Shown piece by piece: positions 24,789 through 33,999 of a stretch of 64,000 nucleotides of DNA. How positions within the stretch are numbered: position 1 is the first letter of the stretch; every line of letters starts with the position of its first letter. Position numbers and translations under genes: made by a program. Source of the DNA: an uncultured Muribaculaceae bacterium (lineage in GTDB: Bacteria; Bacteroidota; Bacteroidia; Bacteroidales; Muribaculaceae); contig CAJOFH010000007.1 of the NCBI GenBank assembly GCA_905233845.1, positions 15,212 to 79,211 of the forward strand, in the 5' to 3' direction. The notes below the pieces were generated by a model. That model searched no databases, was not told the origin of the DNA, and was given only the letters and a program-made list of their open reading frames with translations.

Positions 24789-26189
24789 ATGAACAAACTC
24801 AATTTGAAATATGATGGAAGCGGGGAATTCTCAAAGAAGCTCTTCCTTGAGACCTACGGATGCCAGATGAATGTCGCCGATAGTGAGGTGGTGGCAAGTG
24901 TGATGCAGATGGCTGGATATGGCACTACCGATGACCTAGACAGCGCCGATGCTATCTTTATCAACACGTGCAGTGTGCGCGACAATGCCGAACAGCGTAT
25001 ATTCGCGCGCCTAAACACTCTCAACGCACTGCGTCGCAAGCGTCAACGTCGCCTTATAATCGGCATCATTGGCTGCATGGCTGAGCGCATGAAGGACGAA
25101 CTCATCAACAATCACGGTGTGGATCTCGTGGCTGGCCCCGACAGTTACCTTGAGCTACCAAGCCTGATTGCTACCGCCGAGGCTGGCGAGAAAGCCATCA
25201 ACGTGGAACTCTCGACTACTGAGACTTATCGTGACATTATCCCCACGCGTCTGGGCAGTAGCCGAACCAGTGGCTTTATCTCAATCATGCGAGGGTGTAA
25301 CAACTTTTGCACCTATTGCATTGTGCCCTACACTCGTGGGCGCGAACGCAGCCGTGAGCCCCAGAGCATCCTCAACGAGCTCCACGACCTGCAGGCCAAA
25401 GGATTCAAAGAAGTTACACTGCTGGGACAGAATGTGAACTCCTACCTCTACAAAAACTCCCACTCAGAGGGGGGCGGGGGGAATATGACAACCTCCAATG
25501 ATGTTGACTTCGCCGCGCTTCTTGCTCTGGTAGCTGAGGCGGCTCCCGAAATGCGTGTGCGTTTCACCACCAGCAATCCCGAGGACTTGACCTATGCCAT
25601 TATCGACACTATGGCGAGTCATGCCAACATTTGCAACCACATTCACTTGCCTGTGCAGAGCGGCAGCAACAAGGTGCTCAAACTCATGAACCGCAAGTAC
25701 ACTCGCGAGTGGTATCTCAACCGCATAGCTCGAATTCGTAAGGCAATTCCCGACTGTGGAATCTCGACCGACATGTTCACCGGCTTCCACAACGAGACCG
25801 AAGAGGATTTCCAGGAGACGCTGAGCCTGATGCGAGAGGTGGGATTTGACTCATCGTTCATGTTCAAATACAGCGAGCGACCTGGCACGTTCGCCGCCAA
25901 GCGACTTCCCGATAATGTACCCGAGGAAGTGAAGATTGACCGTCTCAACCGTATGATTGCCTTGCAAAATGAATTGTCACTATGCAGCAACCGCGCCGAC
26001 GTGGGCAAATCCTTTGAAGTGCTTGTTGAAGGCTACAGCAAGCGTTCACGCAACGACATGTTTGGCCGCACTCAGCAAAACAAAGTCATCGTCTTCCCTG
26101 CTGGAGACACCAAAGTTGGCGATTTCGTGACCTGTACTGTAGAGAAAGCAACCAGTGCCACCCTCATCGGGGTGAGAGTTGAGAACTAA
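24789..26189 (+). CDS. miaB: tRNA-2-methylthio-N6-dimethylallyladenosine synthase
   Basis: MiaB adds a methylthio group to i6A37 of tRNAs reading U-starting codons. The N-terminal MTTase domain has cysteines C25 (ETYGCQMN), C61 (NTCSVRDNAE) and C96 (GCMAER) for one iron-sulfur cluster. The radical SAM triad is C170, C174 and C177 (RGCNNFCTYC). The C-terminal TRAM domain is from about 400. An unusual Gly-rich stretch, NSHSEGGGGN, after NVNSYLYK (about 222-232) is encoded by a GC-rich palindromic insert at 25456-25481. Monocistronic, with a strong terminator. Confidence 0.95.
   Translation: MNKLNLKYDGSGEFSKKLFLETYGCQMNVADSEVVASVMQMAGYGTTDDLDSADAIFINTCSVRDNAEQRIFARLNTLNALRRKRQRRLIIGIIGCMAERMKDELINNHGVDLVAGPDSYLELPSLIATAEAGEKAINVELSTTETYRDIIPTRLGSSRTSGFISIMRGCNNFCTYCIVPYTRGRERSREPQSILNELHDLQAKGFKEVTLLGQNVNSYLYKNSHSEGGGGNMTTSNDVDFAALLALVAEAAPEMRVRFTTSNPEDLTYAIIDTMASHANICNHIHLPVQSGSNKVLKLMNRKYTREWYLNRIARIRKAIPDCGISTDMFTGFHNETEEDFQETLSLMREVGFDSSFMFKYSERPGTFAAKRLPDNVPEEVKIDRLNRMIALQNELSLCSNRADVGKSFEVLVEGYSKRSRNDMFGRTQQNKVIVFPAGDTKVGDFVTCTVEKATSATLIGVRVEN
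25456..25481. repeat. GC-rich imperfect palindromic insert inside miaB
   Basis: CTCCC-ACTCAGA-GGGGG with a second G-run after one C. It adds about nine residues in frame to a surface loop and resembles the inserts at 47445 and 59441. Confidence 0.4.
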
Positions 26190-26230
26190 GTATTCCTATA
26201 GAATATATCACGCCCATTATACCAAAAAAA

Positions 26231-26262
26231 GAAACATCGGAAGCCTCCGATGTTTCTTTTTT
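26231..26262 (+). terminator. miaB terminator
   Basis: Perfect 11-bp stem GAAACATCGGA/TCCGATGTTTC (26231-26241, 26246-26256), loop AGCC, T-run; A-run on the other side allows bidirectional use. Confidence 0.85.
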
Positions 26263-26329
26263 CATTCATTTACCCTTTATTTAAACCTAAAGAGCCTCGG
26301 CCACAATTGACTGAAACTCTTTACTTTAG

Positions 26330-26401
26330 TGGCGGGGGCCGGATTCGAACCAACGACCTCTGGGTTATGAGCCCAACGAGCTACCACTGCTCCACCCCGC
26401 G
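26330..26401 (-). tRNA. Initiator tRNA-fMet (CAT)
   Basis: The minus strand begins CGCGGGGTGGAGCAG and carries the anticodon arm GGGCTCATAACCC, i.e. CAT with three consecutive G-C pairs, the mark of initiator tRNA. C1 faces C72, so the first acceptor pair is unpaired, as needed for formylation and initiator function. T-arm is GGTTCGAATCC. The discriminator is A; genomic CTA follows, so CCA is added after transcription. D-loop is two bases shorter than in E. coli. Confidence 0.93.
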
Positions 26402-26412
26402 ATTTGCGACTG

Positions 26413-26420
26413 CAAAATTA
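26413..26420 (-). promoter_or_regulatory. -7 element of the initiator tRNA
   Basis: TAATTTTG on the minus strand, about 12 bases before the tRNA 5' end. Confidence 0.55.
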
Positions 26421-26480
26421 CTACATTTTCCCGATTCACCAAAAATATCATCATTTTTTAAACATAATTTAACAAAATAC

Positions 26481-26524
26481 AAATAACTGCTCTTGCCCAA
26501 TTATATAACAAAAGCAGTTATTTT
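26481..26524. terminator. Hairpin between PBP1A gene and tRNA
   Basis: AAATAACTGCTCTTG (26481-26495) pairs with CAAAAGCAGTTATTT (26509-26523) with one mismatch. It most likely ends the PBP transcript. Confidence 0.6.
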
Positions 26525-26576
26525 ATCCTTTTAGGCCACTCAAATCCAAAGGATTTCAGAGCCCAAGTGAGTGCTA

Positions 26577-29114
26577 TTAGTCAAACACTCCTTGCATAGA
26601 TTCGGCTTGATGAGTCTCTTCCTTGTGTGGTGTCGACGACTCGGCAGCGCCACCAGTAGAAGCAGCACCAGCATTAGCATCATTACCGCCTGTCGAAGCC
26701 TTGGGCTGTGAAGACTGCGGCTTGCGTTGTGCATTATTCGTTGCACGAGGCTTGTTTGATACATTGCGATTTCCTCCGCCTACATATACCACCTCCTCTT
26801 CAGTTTCGAGACCTTTCTCACGATAACAGAAGTCATAGCCTTGTGGCACATCAAACGATGCGCTACTTGTGTAGACATTGTCACCATCGGCAAGAACTTT
26901 TTCCATGTATCTACCCCAGATGGGAAGTGCCTGTCCAGCACCTTGACCAATTCCACCACTGTAGAAGCGGATGTAGCGTTCCTCACCACCTACCCACACG
27001 CCGGTCACCAACTGTGGAGTGAAGCCCATGAACCAACCGTCGGCATTGCGGTTAGTGGTTCCTGTTTTACCTCCCATTTGAATGCCATGCACATAACCGC
27101 GCACACGACGTCCAGTACCAGCGTTGATAACGCTCTCAAGCATTGTGAGCATCTTCAAGTATGATTCCTCACTTAGTACTTCCTTTTGACGTGGAGTGAA
27201 CTCAGCAAGCACATTACCGTGACTGTCACAAATGCGAGACACGAAAATTGGATCGGCACGCATGCCATGGTTGGCAAACACCGAATAAGCACTCACTTGC
27301 TGCTTCACCGAGATTTCGCATGGTCCCAAGCAAAGGGGAGCCACGGTGTCGAAATCGTTGGTCAAGCCATAGTTGTGTAGCATATTAACAAGATTGGTGG
27401 GCTTGAGCAGGTCGATAAGTCGCGCCGAACAAGTGTTGTTAGATTCAGTAAGAGCGCCCTTAAGGGTTTTCATTCCTCCGCCACCTCCACCTCGTGGACT
27501 CCAGCCGTTAATCTTAATCTTAGAATTTGAAATCTTGTCACAGGGGTTGTAGCCACATTCCATGGCAAGAGAGTAGAGATAAGGCTTCATAGTAGAACCA
27601 ATCTGACGACGTCCAACAGAAACCATATCGTAGTTGAAGTGATCGAAATCGGGACCGCCAACATAAGCCTTCACATAGCCAGTCTTTGGGTCCATCGACA
27701 TCATACCGCATCGCAAGATACTCTTGGTGAAAAGCAATGAGTCGAGAGGTGTGATATTGAGTTCGCGCTCACCATTCTCAAGGTCAAACACTTTCAAGCG
27801 CTGCTTGGTCTTGAAGTTGGCCATAATCTCGTCGCCACTCTTACCCTGAGCCTTCAAGGCACGATACCGCGCCGAGCTGTAAATGGCGTTCTTTATCAAC
27901 CTCTCCTTAAGCGCCTCGGGAAGCTCGTTACGATGTTTGGAATAAGGATCTTTGTTGCCATCCTCACCAGTGCTGATACCATGCTCATGCCAGAAGGTGT
28001 GCTGAAGCTTAATCATGTGCTCACGCATTGCTTCCTCGGCATAGGCCTGCATCTTACTGTCGATGGTGGTGTAGATTTTCAGACCATCGGTGTAGATATT
28101 GTAAGGACGACCGTCGGCCTTATGGTTCTTGTTACACCAACCATAGAGAGGATTGTCAACCCACTGCGCCGAGTCGGCATAGAAAGCGTTCTTATTCCAG
28201 GTGGGATAATCCTTATATTGAGGACGCTTTGCCATCATCATGCGCTTCACCTCCTCACGCAGATATGGAGCGGGATTTGTCTCTTTTTTCTTCTCATCGA
28301 CGGCAGACTTCACTTCCACGTTTGTCTGCTTTGCCTTATCGCAGTCGGCCTGTGACAAGAAACCGTTCTCCACCATTTTCTCAAGCACAAGATTGCGACG
28401 ACTCTTGGCACGGTCGGGATAACGACGTGGATTGTAGTAGGATGGATTCTTACACATACCCACCAGCAGAGCAGCCTCTTGAAGATTCAGCTCACTGGGA
28501 GAGTCCTTGCCAAAGTATACATAAGCAGCACTCTTGATACCCACAGCGTTATTCAAGAAGTCAAACTGGTTGAAATACATCTGCATTATCTCATCCTTGG
28601 TGAAATAGCGCTCCAGCTTCATTGCAATAACCCACTCAATGGGTTTTTGCAGAGCACGCTCAAAGAGGTTGCTCGACGAGGGAGAATAAAGCTGCTTGGC
28701 AAGCTGTTGTGTAATGGTACTACCACCACCTGCAGCCTCGCGACCCATGATGATGCGTTTAATGATAGAGCGACCTATCGCATAAGCGTCTATTCCAGAA
28801 TGGTCATAGTAACGCTCGTCCTCTACTGCTATCAACGCATTGCGCAAATAAGGCGAAATTTGGTCAAATTCCACATAGTAACGGTTGCCTTTGTCCTGGA
28901 AAATCTTTCCCATCTCAACACCATCGGCGGTATACATCGTCGAAGCAAAGTTGTCGGTAGGATTGCGCAACTCGGCAATAGGCGGCATATAGCCAATAAA
29001 ACCGTTATAAATAAGGAAAAACACTCCTGCCACCGCAATGAAGAACAATGCCAAGCATCGCCACATCCATTTAATAATCTTGCGGTTACGGGCTTCTTTA
29101 TTTTTCTTTGCCAT
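26577..29114 (-). CDS. mrcA: Class A penicillin-binding protein (PBP1A-like)
   Basis: 845 residues. Cytoplasmic start and one membrane segment (about 16-38), then the GT51 glycosyltransferase with E98 in EDERYYDHSG and GSTITQQLAKQLY. The transpeptidase has SxxK at S507-K510 (GSTMKP), SNN at 558-560 and KTGT from K683. It polymerises lipid II into glycan strands and cross-links peptides in the periplasm. The last 100 residues are a low-complexity Asn/Ser/Ala/Glu tail, as often seen in Bacteroidetes PBPs. Monocistronic. Confidence 0.94.
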   Translation of the reverse strand: MAKKNKEARNRKIIKWMWRCLALFFIAVAGVFFLIYNGFIGYMPPIAELRNPTDNFASTMYTADGVEMGKIFQDKGNRYYVEFDQISPYLRNALIAVEDERYYDHSGIDAYAIGRSIIKRIIMGREAAGGGSTITQQLAKQLYSPSSSNLFERALQKPIEWVIAMKLERYFTKDEIMQMYFNQFDFLNNAVGIKSAAYVYFGKDSPSELNLQEAALLVGMCKNPSYYNPRRYPDRAKSRRNLVLEKMVENGFLSQADCDKAKQTNVEVKSAVDEKKKETNPAPYLREEVKRMMMAKRPQYKDYPTWNKNAFYADSAQWVDNPLYGWCNKNHKADGRPYNIYTDGLKIYTTIDSKMQAYAEEAMREHMIKLQHTFWHEHGISTGEDGNKDPYSKHRNELPEALKERLIKNAIYSSARYRALKAQGKSGDEIMANFKTKQRLKVFDLENGERELNITPLDSLLFTKSILRCGMMSMDPKTGYVKAYVGGPDFDHFNYDMVSVGRRQIGSTMKPYLYSLAMECGYNPCDKISNSKIKINGWSPRGGGGGGMKTLKGALTESNNTCSARLIDLLKPTNLVNMLHNYGLTNDFDTVAPLCLGPCEISVKQQVSAYSVFANHGMRADPIFVSRICDSHGNVLAEFTPRQKEVLSEESYLKMLTMLESVINAGTGRRVRGYVHGIQMGGKTGTTNRNADGWFMGFTPQLVTGVWVGGEERYIRFYSGGIGQGAGQALPIWGRYMEKVLADGDNVYTSSASFDVPQGYDFCYREKGLETEEEVVYVGGGNRNVSNKPRATNNAQRKPQSSQPKASTGGNDANAGAASTGGAAESSTPHKEETHQAESMQGVFD

Positions 29115-29183
29115 TGCTTATATGATTTATTATTTTGCTAATTTATGTAAGTGATTGATGTATTTACCCACCAATTCAAACTG

Positions 29184-29191
29184 CAAAATTA
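29184..29191 (-). promoter_or_regulatory. -7 element of the PBP gene
   Basis: TAATTTTG on the minus strand, 69 bases before the ATG. Confidence 0.5.
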
Positions 29192-29289
29192 ATAATAAAT
29201 TTTAATTACACCACATATTTACAAAAAATAGTGATGTTTTAACACTCCTTGATTATAAGCGTGGAGTTGAGAGGGAAGAGCGGTGATGT

Positions 29290-29318
29290 AAAAAGCGAGA
29301 CTGCCAGTCTCGCTTTTT
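29290..29318. terminator. Bidirectional terminator between fumarase and PBP genes
   Basis: AAAAAGCGAGACT pairs perfectly with AGTCTCGCTTTTT (29290-29302, 29306-29318), loop GCC. On the minus strand it ends the fumarase transcript. Confidence 0.85.
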
Positions 29319-29347
29319 ATATCGTGCATTAATCAAGGTAAAGCCCA

Positions 29348-29375
29348 ATTATGCATTGTGCATTATGCATTATTT
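29348..29375. repeat. Heptamer array at the fumarase stop codon
   Basis: Units ATTATGC, ATTGTGC, ATTATGC and ATTATTT in tandem; the fourth contains the stop codon (29370-29372, minus strand). Confidence 0.75.
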
Positions 29376-31013
29376 AAAAGCGCAGCGGGGCTTGATTTGC
29401 TTGAAGAAGTCGTTGCCCTTGTCGTCAACGAGGATAAAAGCGGGGAAGTCTTCAACTTCGATTTTCCATATTGCCTCCATTCCCAGTTCGGGATACTCAA
29501 CGCACTCAATGCTCTTGATGTTGTTCTGCGCCAGGATTGCTGCTGGGCCACCAATGCTGCCCAAGTAGAAGCCACCGTGTTTCTTGCAGGCATCGGTCAC
29601 AGCCTGAGAGCGGTTGCCCTTGGCGAGCATGATGAGGCTGCCTCCGTGGTCTTGGAACTCATCAACGTAGGGGTCCATGCGTCCTGCTGTGGTGGGTCCC
29701 ATCGAGCCGCATGCCATGCCTGCAGGAGTCTTGGCAGGTCCTGCATAATAGATTGGGTGATCCTTGAGGTATTGTGGCATACCTTCGCCAGCATCGAGGC
29801 GTGCTTTAATCTTAGCGTGAGCTATGTCGCGGCCCACGATGATGGTGCCGTTAAGGCTCAGACGGGTGCTTACAGGATACTGACTCAAAATCTTGCAAAC
29901 CTCGCTCATGGGTTGATTGAGGTCAATCTTCACGGCGTCGCCCTCACCGGCTTCGCGCAGTTCGGCGGGAATCAGCTCACCGGGATTGTCGTCAAGTTTC
30001 TCAATCCAGATGCCGTCTTTGTTAATCTTAGCCTTTATGTTGCGGTCGGCACTGCAGCTAACGCCTAGTCCGATGGGGCAGCTGGCTCCGTGGCGTGGCA
30101 GACGAACTACACGCACGTCATGAGCCAGATATTTGCCGCCAAATTGCGCTCCAAGCCCAATGTTTTGGGCTTCTTCGAGCAACTGTTTCTCGAGTTCGAT
30201 GTCGCGGAAGGCGCGGCCTGTCTCGTCACCGGTGGTTGGCAGTTCGTCATAGTAGTGGGTTGATGCCAATTTCACGGTGAGCAGGTTTTTCTCAGCGCTA
30301 GTGCCGCCTATCACAATAGCGATGTGGTAAGGCGGGCATGCGGCGGTTCCCAGCGATTTCATTTTCTCCACCAGGAAGGGAATGAGAGTGCCAGGGTTCT
30401 GGATGCGTGCCTTGGTCTCCTGATACAGATAGGTCTTGTTGGCGCTGCCGCCACCCTTAGTCACGCACAGGAACTTGTATTCCATGCCTTCGGTAGCCTC
30501 GAGGTCAATTTGTGCCGGAAGGTTGCAACGAGTGTTGATTTCATCAAACATGGTGAGCGGAGCGTTTTGCGAGTAGCGCAGGTTCTCCTCGGTATAGGTC
30601 TTATATACTCCAAGCGAGAGGGCTTCCTCGTCGCAGAATCCGGTCCACACCTGCTGACCCTTCTCGCCGTGGATGATGGCGGTACCGGTGTCCTGACACA
30701 GGGGGAGTTGGCCCTTTACCGATGTCTCGGCATTGCGAAGGAAGGTGAGGGCAACATATTTGTCGTTCTCACTGGCCTCGGGGTCACTGAGGATTTTCGC
30801 TACCTGCTCGTTGTGGGCACGGCGCAGCATAAACGACACGTCACGGAAACAAGTGTTGGCGAGCAAAGTCAGCGCCTCGGGCTCCACTTTAAGGATTGGT
30901 TTGCCTTCAAACTCTCCCACGCTCACGTGGTCTTTGGTGAGAAGGTAGTACTCGGTCTTGTCTTCCCCAAGCTGAAACATGGGGGCATACTTAAACACAG
31001 GATTGTTAGCCAT
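29370..31013 (-). CDS. fumB: Fumarate hydratase, class I (iron-sulfur type)
   Basis: ATG 31013 ([15 protein letters not shown]) is chosen because a -7 element lies at 31054-31061, inside the longer frame. 547 residues. Cluster cysteines are expected in [34 protein letters not shown] and the AACPPYH region; the C-terminal beta domain has [26 protein letters not shown]. It interconverts fumarate and malate with an oxygen-sensitive [4Fe-4S] cluster. It fits the fumarate-reducing metabolism shown by sdhCAB at 42 kb. The fumA/fumB choice is arbitrary. Confidence 0.92.
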   Translation of the reverse strand: MANNPVFKYAPMFQLGEDKTEYYLLTKDHVSVGEFEGKPILKVEPEALTLLANTCFRDVSFMLRRAHNEQVAKILSDPEASENDKYVALTFLRNAETSVKGQLPLCQDTGTAIIHGEKGQQVWTGFCDEEALSLGVYKTYTEENLRYSQNAPLTMFDEINTRCNLPAQIDLEATEGMEYKFLCVTKGGGSANKTYLYQETKARIQNPGTLIPFLVEKMKSLGTAACPPYHIAIVIGGTSAEKNLLTVKLASTHYYDELPTTGDETGRAFRDIELEKQLLEEAQNIGLGAQFGGKYLAHDVRVVRLPRHGASCPIGLGVSCSADRNIKAKINKDGIWIEKLDDNPGELIPAELREAGEGDAVKIDLNQPMSEVCKILSQYPVSTRLSLNGTIIVGRDIAHAKIKARLDAGEGMPQYLKDHPIYYAGPAKTPAGMACGSMGPTTAGRMDPYVDEFQDHGGSLIMLAKGNRSQAVTDACKKHGGFYLGSIGGPAAILAQNNIKSIECVEYPELGMEAIWKIEVEDFPAFILVDDKGNDFFKQIKPRCAFK

Positions 31014-31053
31014 AAGAAAAAGGGTTATTTTGTGATTATTGTTTTCAGTACTG

Positions 31054-31061
31054 CAAAGATA
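31054..31061 (-). promoter_or_regulatory. -7 element of the fumarase gene
   Basis: TATCTTTG on the minus strand, 41 bases before ATG 31013. Confidence 0.65.
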
Positions 31062-31144
31062 GTATTTTTTTAGATATAACACAAATTAGGGCTATTTTAC
31101 CATGATTTATTTCAGCAAAGAGTGTGCAAGCGAAATGGTATCAT

Positions 31145-31184
31145 AAAAAAGCGATTGATTTACAATGCAAATGTAAACCAATCA
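31145..31184 (-). terminator. Terminator of the dockerin/SUMF1-like gene
   Basis: On the minus strand TGGTTTACA-type stem: GATTGATTTACA (31153-31164) pairs with TGTAAACCAATC (31172-31183) with one wobble, followed by a T-run (A-run at 31145-31150 on the plus strand). Confidence 0.75.
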
Positions 31185-31212
31185 CTTATGTTTTCAAAAG
31201 ACGTAGGTGTTA

Positions 31213-32703
31213 TCATTTCACTCGATGGAGAGCAGCAGTTTCTCCTTCAATCGTCATGTACAATATATTACCTTCAATAAATATTTCTGCAGTTTGTATG
31301 CCTTCACTAGTAGTCATTGATAAAATATTGCCGTTCAAAGACCAGGTAAATAATGTTTCATTCTGGATGTTCTCAGCAAGTAACTTCGTATATTTTCCAG
31401 TATGATCTGCATTGAAAAGAAAATGTACCTCTAGTCCAGATCCTGAATTAATGAAAACCCATTCACCAATCAGTTGCTGCTCAAAATCATATGGTATCAC
31501 TCGATGTAAATCAAAAACTTCTCCATCAGACATAATGTGTAAAACATCACCCTCAATGGAAATTTCAACTATTAACGTGTCTGATTGGCCATTTACACTA
31601 ACTGTCATAGTCAAAATATTGCCATCTAATGACCATGTACCATTTAACTCCTCATTTAGAACACCGTTTTTATAAGTCTTCATAATTAGAGTATGGTCAG
31701 AGTTGTATATGTAATTGTATTGTACTCCATGTTCAGTAGCTGTCCATTCACCAATCAGTTGCTGTTCAAGATTTGGCACAAGGACGATACGCAAACCAAG
31801 ATCCTTGTCTTTATTGCCAAGATTCCAATAATCGCGACTCGTAACTTGGCAACTGTTTGCTACTGTATTGTAAGTTCCACCTCGCAAAATACGGTTAGTT
31901 CCAGTCGTTGGGCCTGTAGGGTTGGTTTGTGGCTCGGTAGGATAGGCAGCTTCCCTGTCGGCACACCACTCCGCAACATTGCCGCTCATGTCATAAAGCC
32001 CCAACTCATTGGGAGCCTTGCCCATGACAACATGAGTACTGCCGCCACTATTGTTCTTATACCAAGCCACGTCGTTAATGGCATCACTGCCAGAATACCT
32101 GTAGTCATGGCTCTTGTTTCCGCCACGAGCTGCGAACTCCCACTGTGCCTCGGTGGGCATGGCGAACTCATAGCCGTAAATTGGCAACATCTGGTTGAGC
32201 TTGACAATAAACGCTATACAGTCGTTCCAGCTTACATTTTCTACTGGCAGATTGAGATTGCCAATATAATAGCTTGGATTAGACCCCATCACGGCCTTCC
32301 ACAGTGCCTGTGTTACCTCGGTCTGACTAATGGCAAAACTGCTCAAAGTAACTTGATGGGCAGGCATATAACTATTGCCGCTAACTCCCATCGTGAACGT
32401 TCCTCCCTCGACATCCACCATCTTGAACTTCACACCGTTGACAGTATATTCTGTCTCTGTGGGTGTATCGTTTCCAAGCAAGATGTTGTAGATGATGGTA
32501 ATATCAACCGAAGAGATAACGCCGTCACCATCTACGTCGCCATTGAAGATAGCGCTAGCATCGCTGTTAAGCAGCCAATTATAAAGCGCAGTGATATCCA
32601 CACTGGAAACAAGTCCATCACCATTCACATCACCTTTGACAGCGGCATCCAAAGCCACATTGAAAGCAACTAAAGCTATAAGTGTTAGTAAAATTTTCTT
32701 CAT
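31213..32703 (-). CDS. Secreted dockerin-like / sulfatase-modifying-factor-fold / lipocalin-repeat protein
   Basis: Signal peptide (1-20, ending ALDAA). Residues 22-78 are two dockerin-like calcium repeats (DVNGDGLVSSVDI, DVDGDGVISSVDI). Residues 88-310 form a formylglycine-generating-enzyme (SUMF1) fold: GGTFTMG, SQTEVTQALWKAVMG, PVENVSWNDC, MPTEAQWEFAARGG, GLYDMSGNVAEWC, RILRGG. Only a single cysteine (NSCQVTSRDYW) sits where the catalytic pair would be, so enzyme activity is doubtful. Two copies of an 85-residue lipocalin-like unit (EQQLIGEW... LDGNILTM... LHRV) complete the protein. The dockerin matches that of the 183 gene. Partner proteins are not seen here. Confidence 0.83.
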   Translation of the reverse strand: MKKILLTLIALVAFNVALDAAVKGDVNGDGLVSSVDITALYNWLLNSDASAIFNGDVDGDGVISSVDITIIYNILLGNDTPTETEYTVNGVKFKMVDVEGGTFTMGVSGNSYMPAHQVTLSSFAISQTEVTQALWKAVMGSNPSYYIGNLNLPVENVSWNDCIAFIVKLNQMLPIYGYEFAMPTEAQWEFAARGGNKSHDYRYSGSDAINDVAWYKNNSGGSTHVVMGKAPNELGLYDMSGNVAEWCADREAAYPTEPQTNPTGPTTGTNRILRGGTYNTVANSCQVTSRDYWNLGNKDKDLGLRIVLVPNLEQQLIGEWTATEHGVQYNYIYNSDHTLIMKTYKNGVLNEELNGTWSLDGNILTMTVSVNGQSDTLIVEISIEGDVLHIMSDGEVFDLHRVIPYDFEQQLIGEWVFINSGSGLEVHFLFNADHTGKYTKLLAENIQNETLFTWSLNGNILSMTTSEGIQTAEIFIEGNILYMTIEGETAALHRVK

Positions 32704-32749
32704 GAATAATATTGGTTTATGAGGTTAATGAATCTTTTTTCTCAAATTG

Positions 32750-32757
32750 CAAAGATA
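32750..32757 (-). promoter_or_regulatory. -7 element of the dockerin/SUMF1-like gene
   Basis: TATCTTTG on the minus strand, 47 bases before ATG 32703. Confidence 0.6.
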
Positions 32758-32801
32758 TATCATTTTATCAAAAATAGCAATAATCTTATCAAGAAAATGA
32801 T

Positions 32802-32809
32802 TATCTTTG
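32802..32809 (+). promoter_or_regulatory. -7 element of the DUF2027 gene
   Basis: TATCTTTG followed by CAC, 33 bases before ATG 32842; divergent from the element at 32750. Confidence 0.65.
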
Positions 32810-32841
32810 CACTAATAAAAAACAATAAAACGAACAATATT

Positions 32842-33921
32842 ATGGTAAAAGTCAATGATATAGTGCGCTTTCTCAACGATGTGGGAGGTGGCAAAGTAAC
32901 ACGGATTGAAGGAAAAATGGTCTATGTAGAGGACGAGGACGGTTTTGAACGTCCTGCTTTGGCACGAGAAGTGGTTGTAATCGACACTGCCAAGCCGCAT
33001 CACATGACCTATGAGAAGCCTCTAGAAATAAAGAGCAATCTTGTAGAGCCTGACGAACCAGCACCAAAGCCCAAGCCAGAGCCTATGGAACCCGTGTTTG
33101 AGACCGAGGAGGGAGAAGTGCTCAACATCGTGCTCGCCTATGAGCCACGCGAAATCAAGCACCTGAACACCACCACGTTCTACTCGATGCTCATCAATGA
33201 CAGCAATTATTATCTCTATTTCGCCTATATGACTCGAGGCGACGAGAGCCATGAGTGGACCACCCGCTACCACGACATCGTTGAGCCCAACACCCAAGTG
33301 CCCCTCGACGAGTTTGGGCACAACGACCTCAATGCCATGACCCACGTTGCCGTACAGTACATCGCTTTCAAGCAAGGCAAGGGCTTCGCGCTCAAGAACC
33401 CTGCACTGGTGCAGCTAAAGCTCGACGTGACAAAGTTCTACAAGCTCCACTGCTTCCACGCGAGCGAGTATTTCGACAATCCAGTGCTTCAGCTCGACAT
33501 CACCCGCAACGACCTGCCGGTGAAACCGCTGCGCATCGATAGCAGCGCCCTTGAGAATGCCATGCGTGACAAGCGTCGCGCCGACGAGCGTCCACGTCGC
33601 CACCCCAAGCCCGTGCACAAGAAAAAGAAGATGGAGACCATCGTGCAGGACCTTCACATCGCTGAGCTTGTTGACAACCTGGCAGGCTTCTCCAATGCCG
33701 ACATCATCAACTACCAGCTTGCCAAATTCTGCGAAGTGATGAAGGCCAATGAGGACAAGCTTGGCCAAAAGATTGTCTTCATCCACGGCAAGGGAGAAGG
33801 AGTGCTGCGCAAGGCAATCCTTGCCGAGCTCAAACGCAAATGGCCTGCCTGCACCGTGCAAGACGCCAGCTTCCAAGAATATGGCTTCGGAGCCACACAA
33901 GTCACGATACACAAGCACTGA
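32842..33921 (+). CDS. DUF2027 protein with C-terminal Smr domain
   Basis: ATG 32842 (MVKVNDIVRFLNDVGGGKVTRIEG) lies downstream of the -7 element, so the longer frame from 32719 is rejected. The N-terminal 45 residues are a small KOW/Tudor-like barrel. About 95-255 is the DUF2027 body (LAYEPREIKHLNTTTFYSMLINDSNYYLYFAYM). About 270-359 is an Smr domain with QDLHIAELV and IHGKGEGVLRKAI, the nuclease-type motifs of MutS2/Smr. Role in nucleic-acid processing is inferred from the Smr domain. 359 residues is normal for Bacteroidetes members. Confidence 0.87.
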   Translation: MVKVNDIVRFLNDVGGGKVTRIEGKMVYVEDEDGFERPALAREVVVIDTAKPHHMTYEKPLEIKSNLVEPDEPAPKPKPEPMEPVFETEEGEVLNIVLAYEPREIKHLNTTTFYSMLINDSNYYLYFAYMTRGDESHEWTTRYHDIVEPNTQVPLDEFGHNDLNAMTHVAVQYIAFKQGKGFALKNPALVQLKLDVTKFYKLHCFHASEYFDNPVLQLDITRNDLPVKPLRIDSSALENAMRDKRRADERPRRHPKPVHKKKKMETIVQDLHIAELVDNLAGFSNADIINYQLAKFCEVMKANEDKLGQKIVFIHGKGEGVLRKAILAELKRKWPACTVQDASFQEYGFGATQVTIHKH

Positions 33922-33943
33922 GGAAAGTGAAAGGAGGAAGTGA

Positions 33944-33978
33944 AAACTCTCAACTCTTCACGTTCACGATTCACACAA
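33944..33978. repeat. Heptamer array upstream of susC-like gene
   Basis: AAACTCT, CAACTCT, TCACGTT, CACGATT, CACACAA: five 7-base units whose neighbours resemble each other, between the DUF2027 stop and ATG 34000. Confidence 0.6.
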
Positions 33979-33999
33979 CACAACACAAACATAATAACA

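Noticed and set aside
29348-29375. Heptamer arrays considered as recombination or attachment sites
   Set aside because: No integrase, no matching second site and the unit differs between arrays.
31213-32703. Calling the SUMF1-fold protein a true formylglycine-generating enzyme
   Set aside because: The catalytic cysteine pair is not visible and no sulfatase gene lies nearby.
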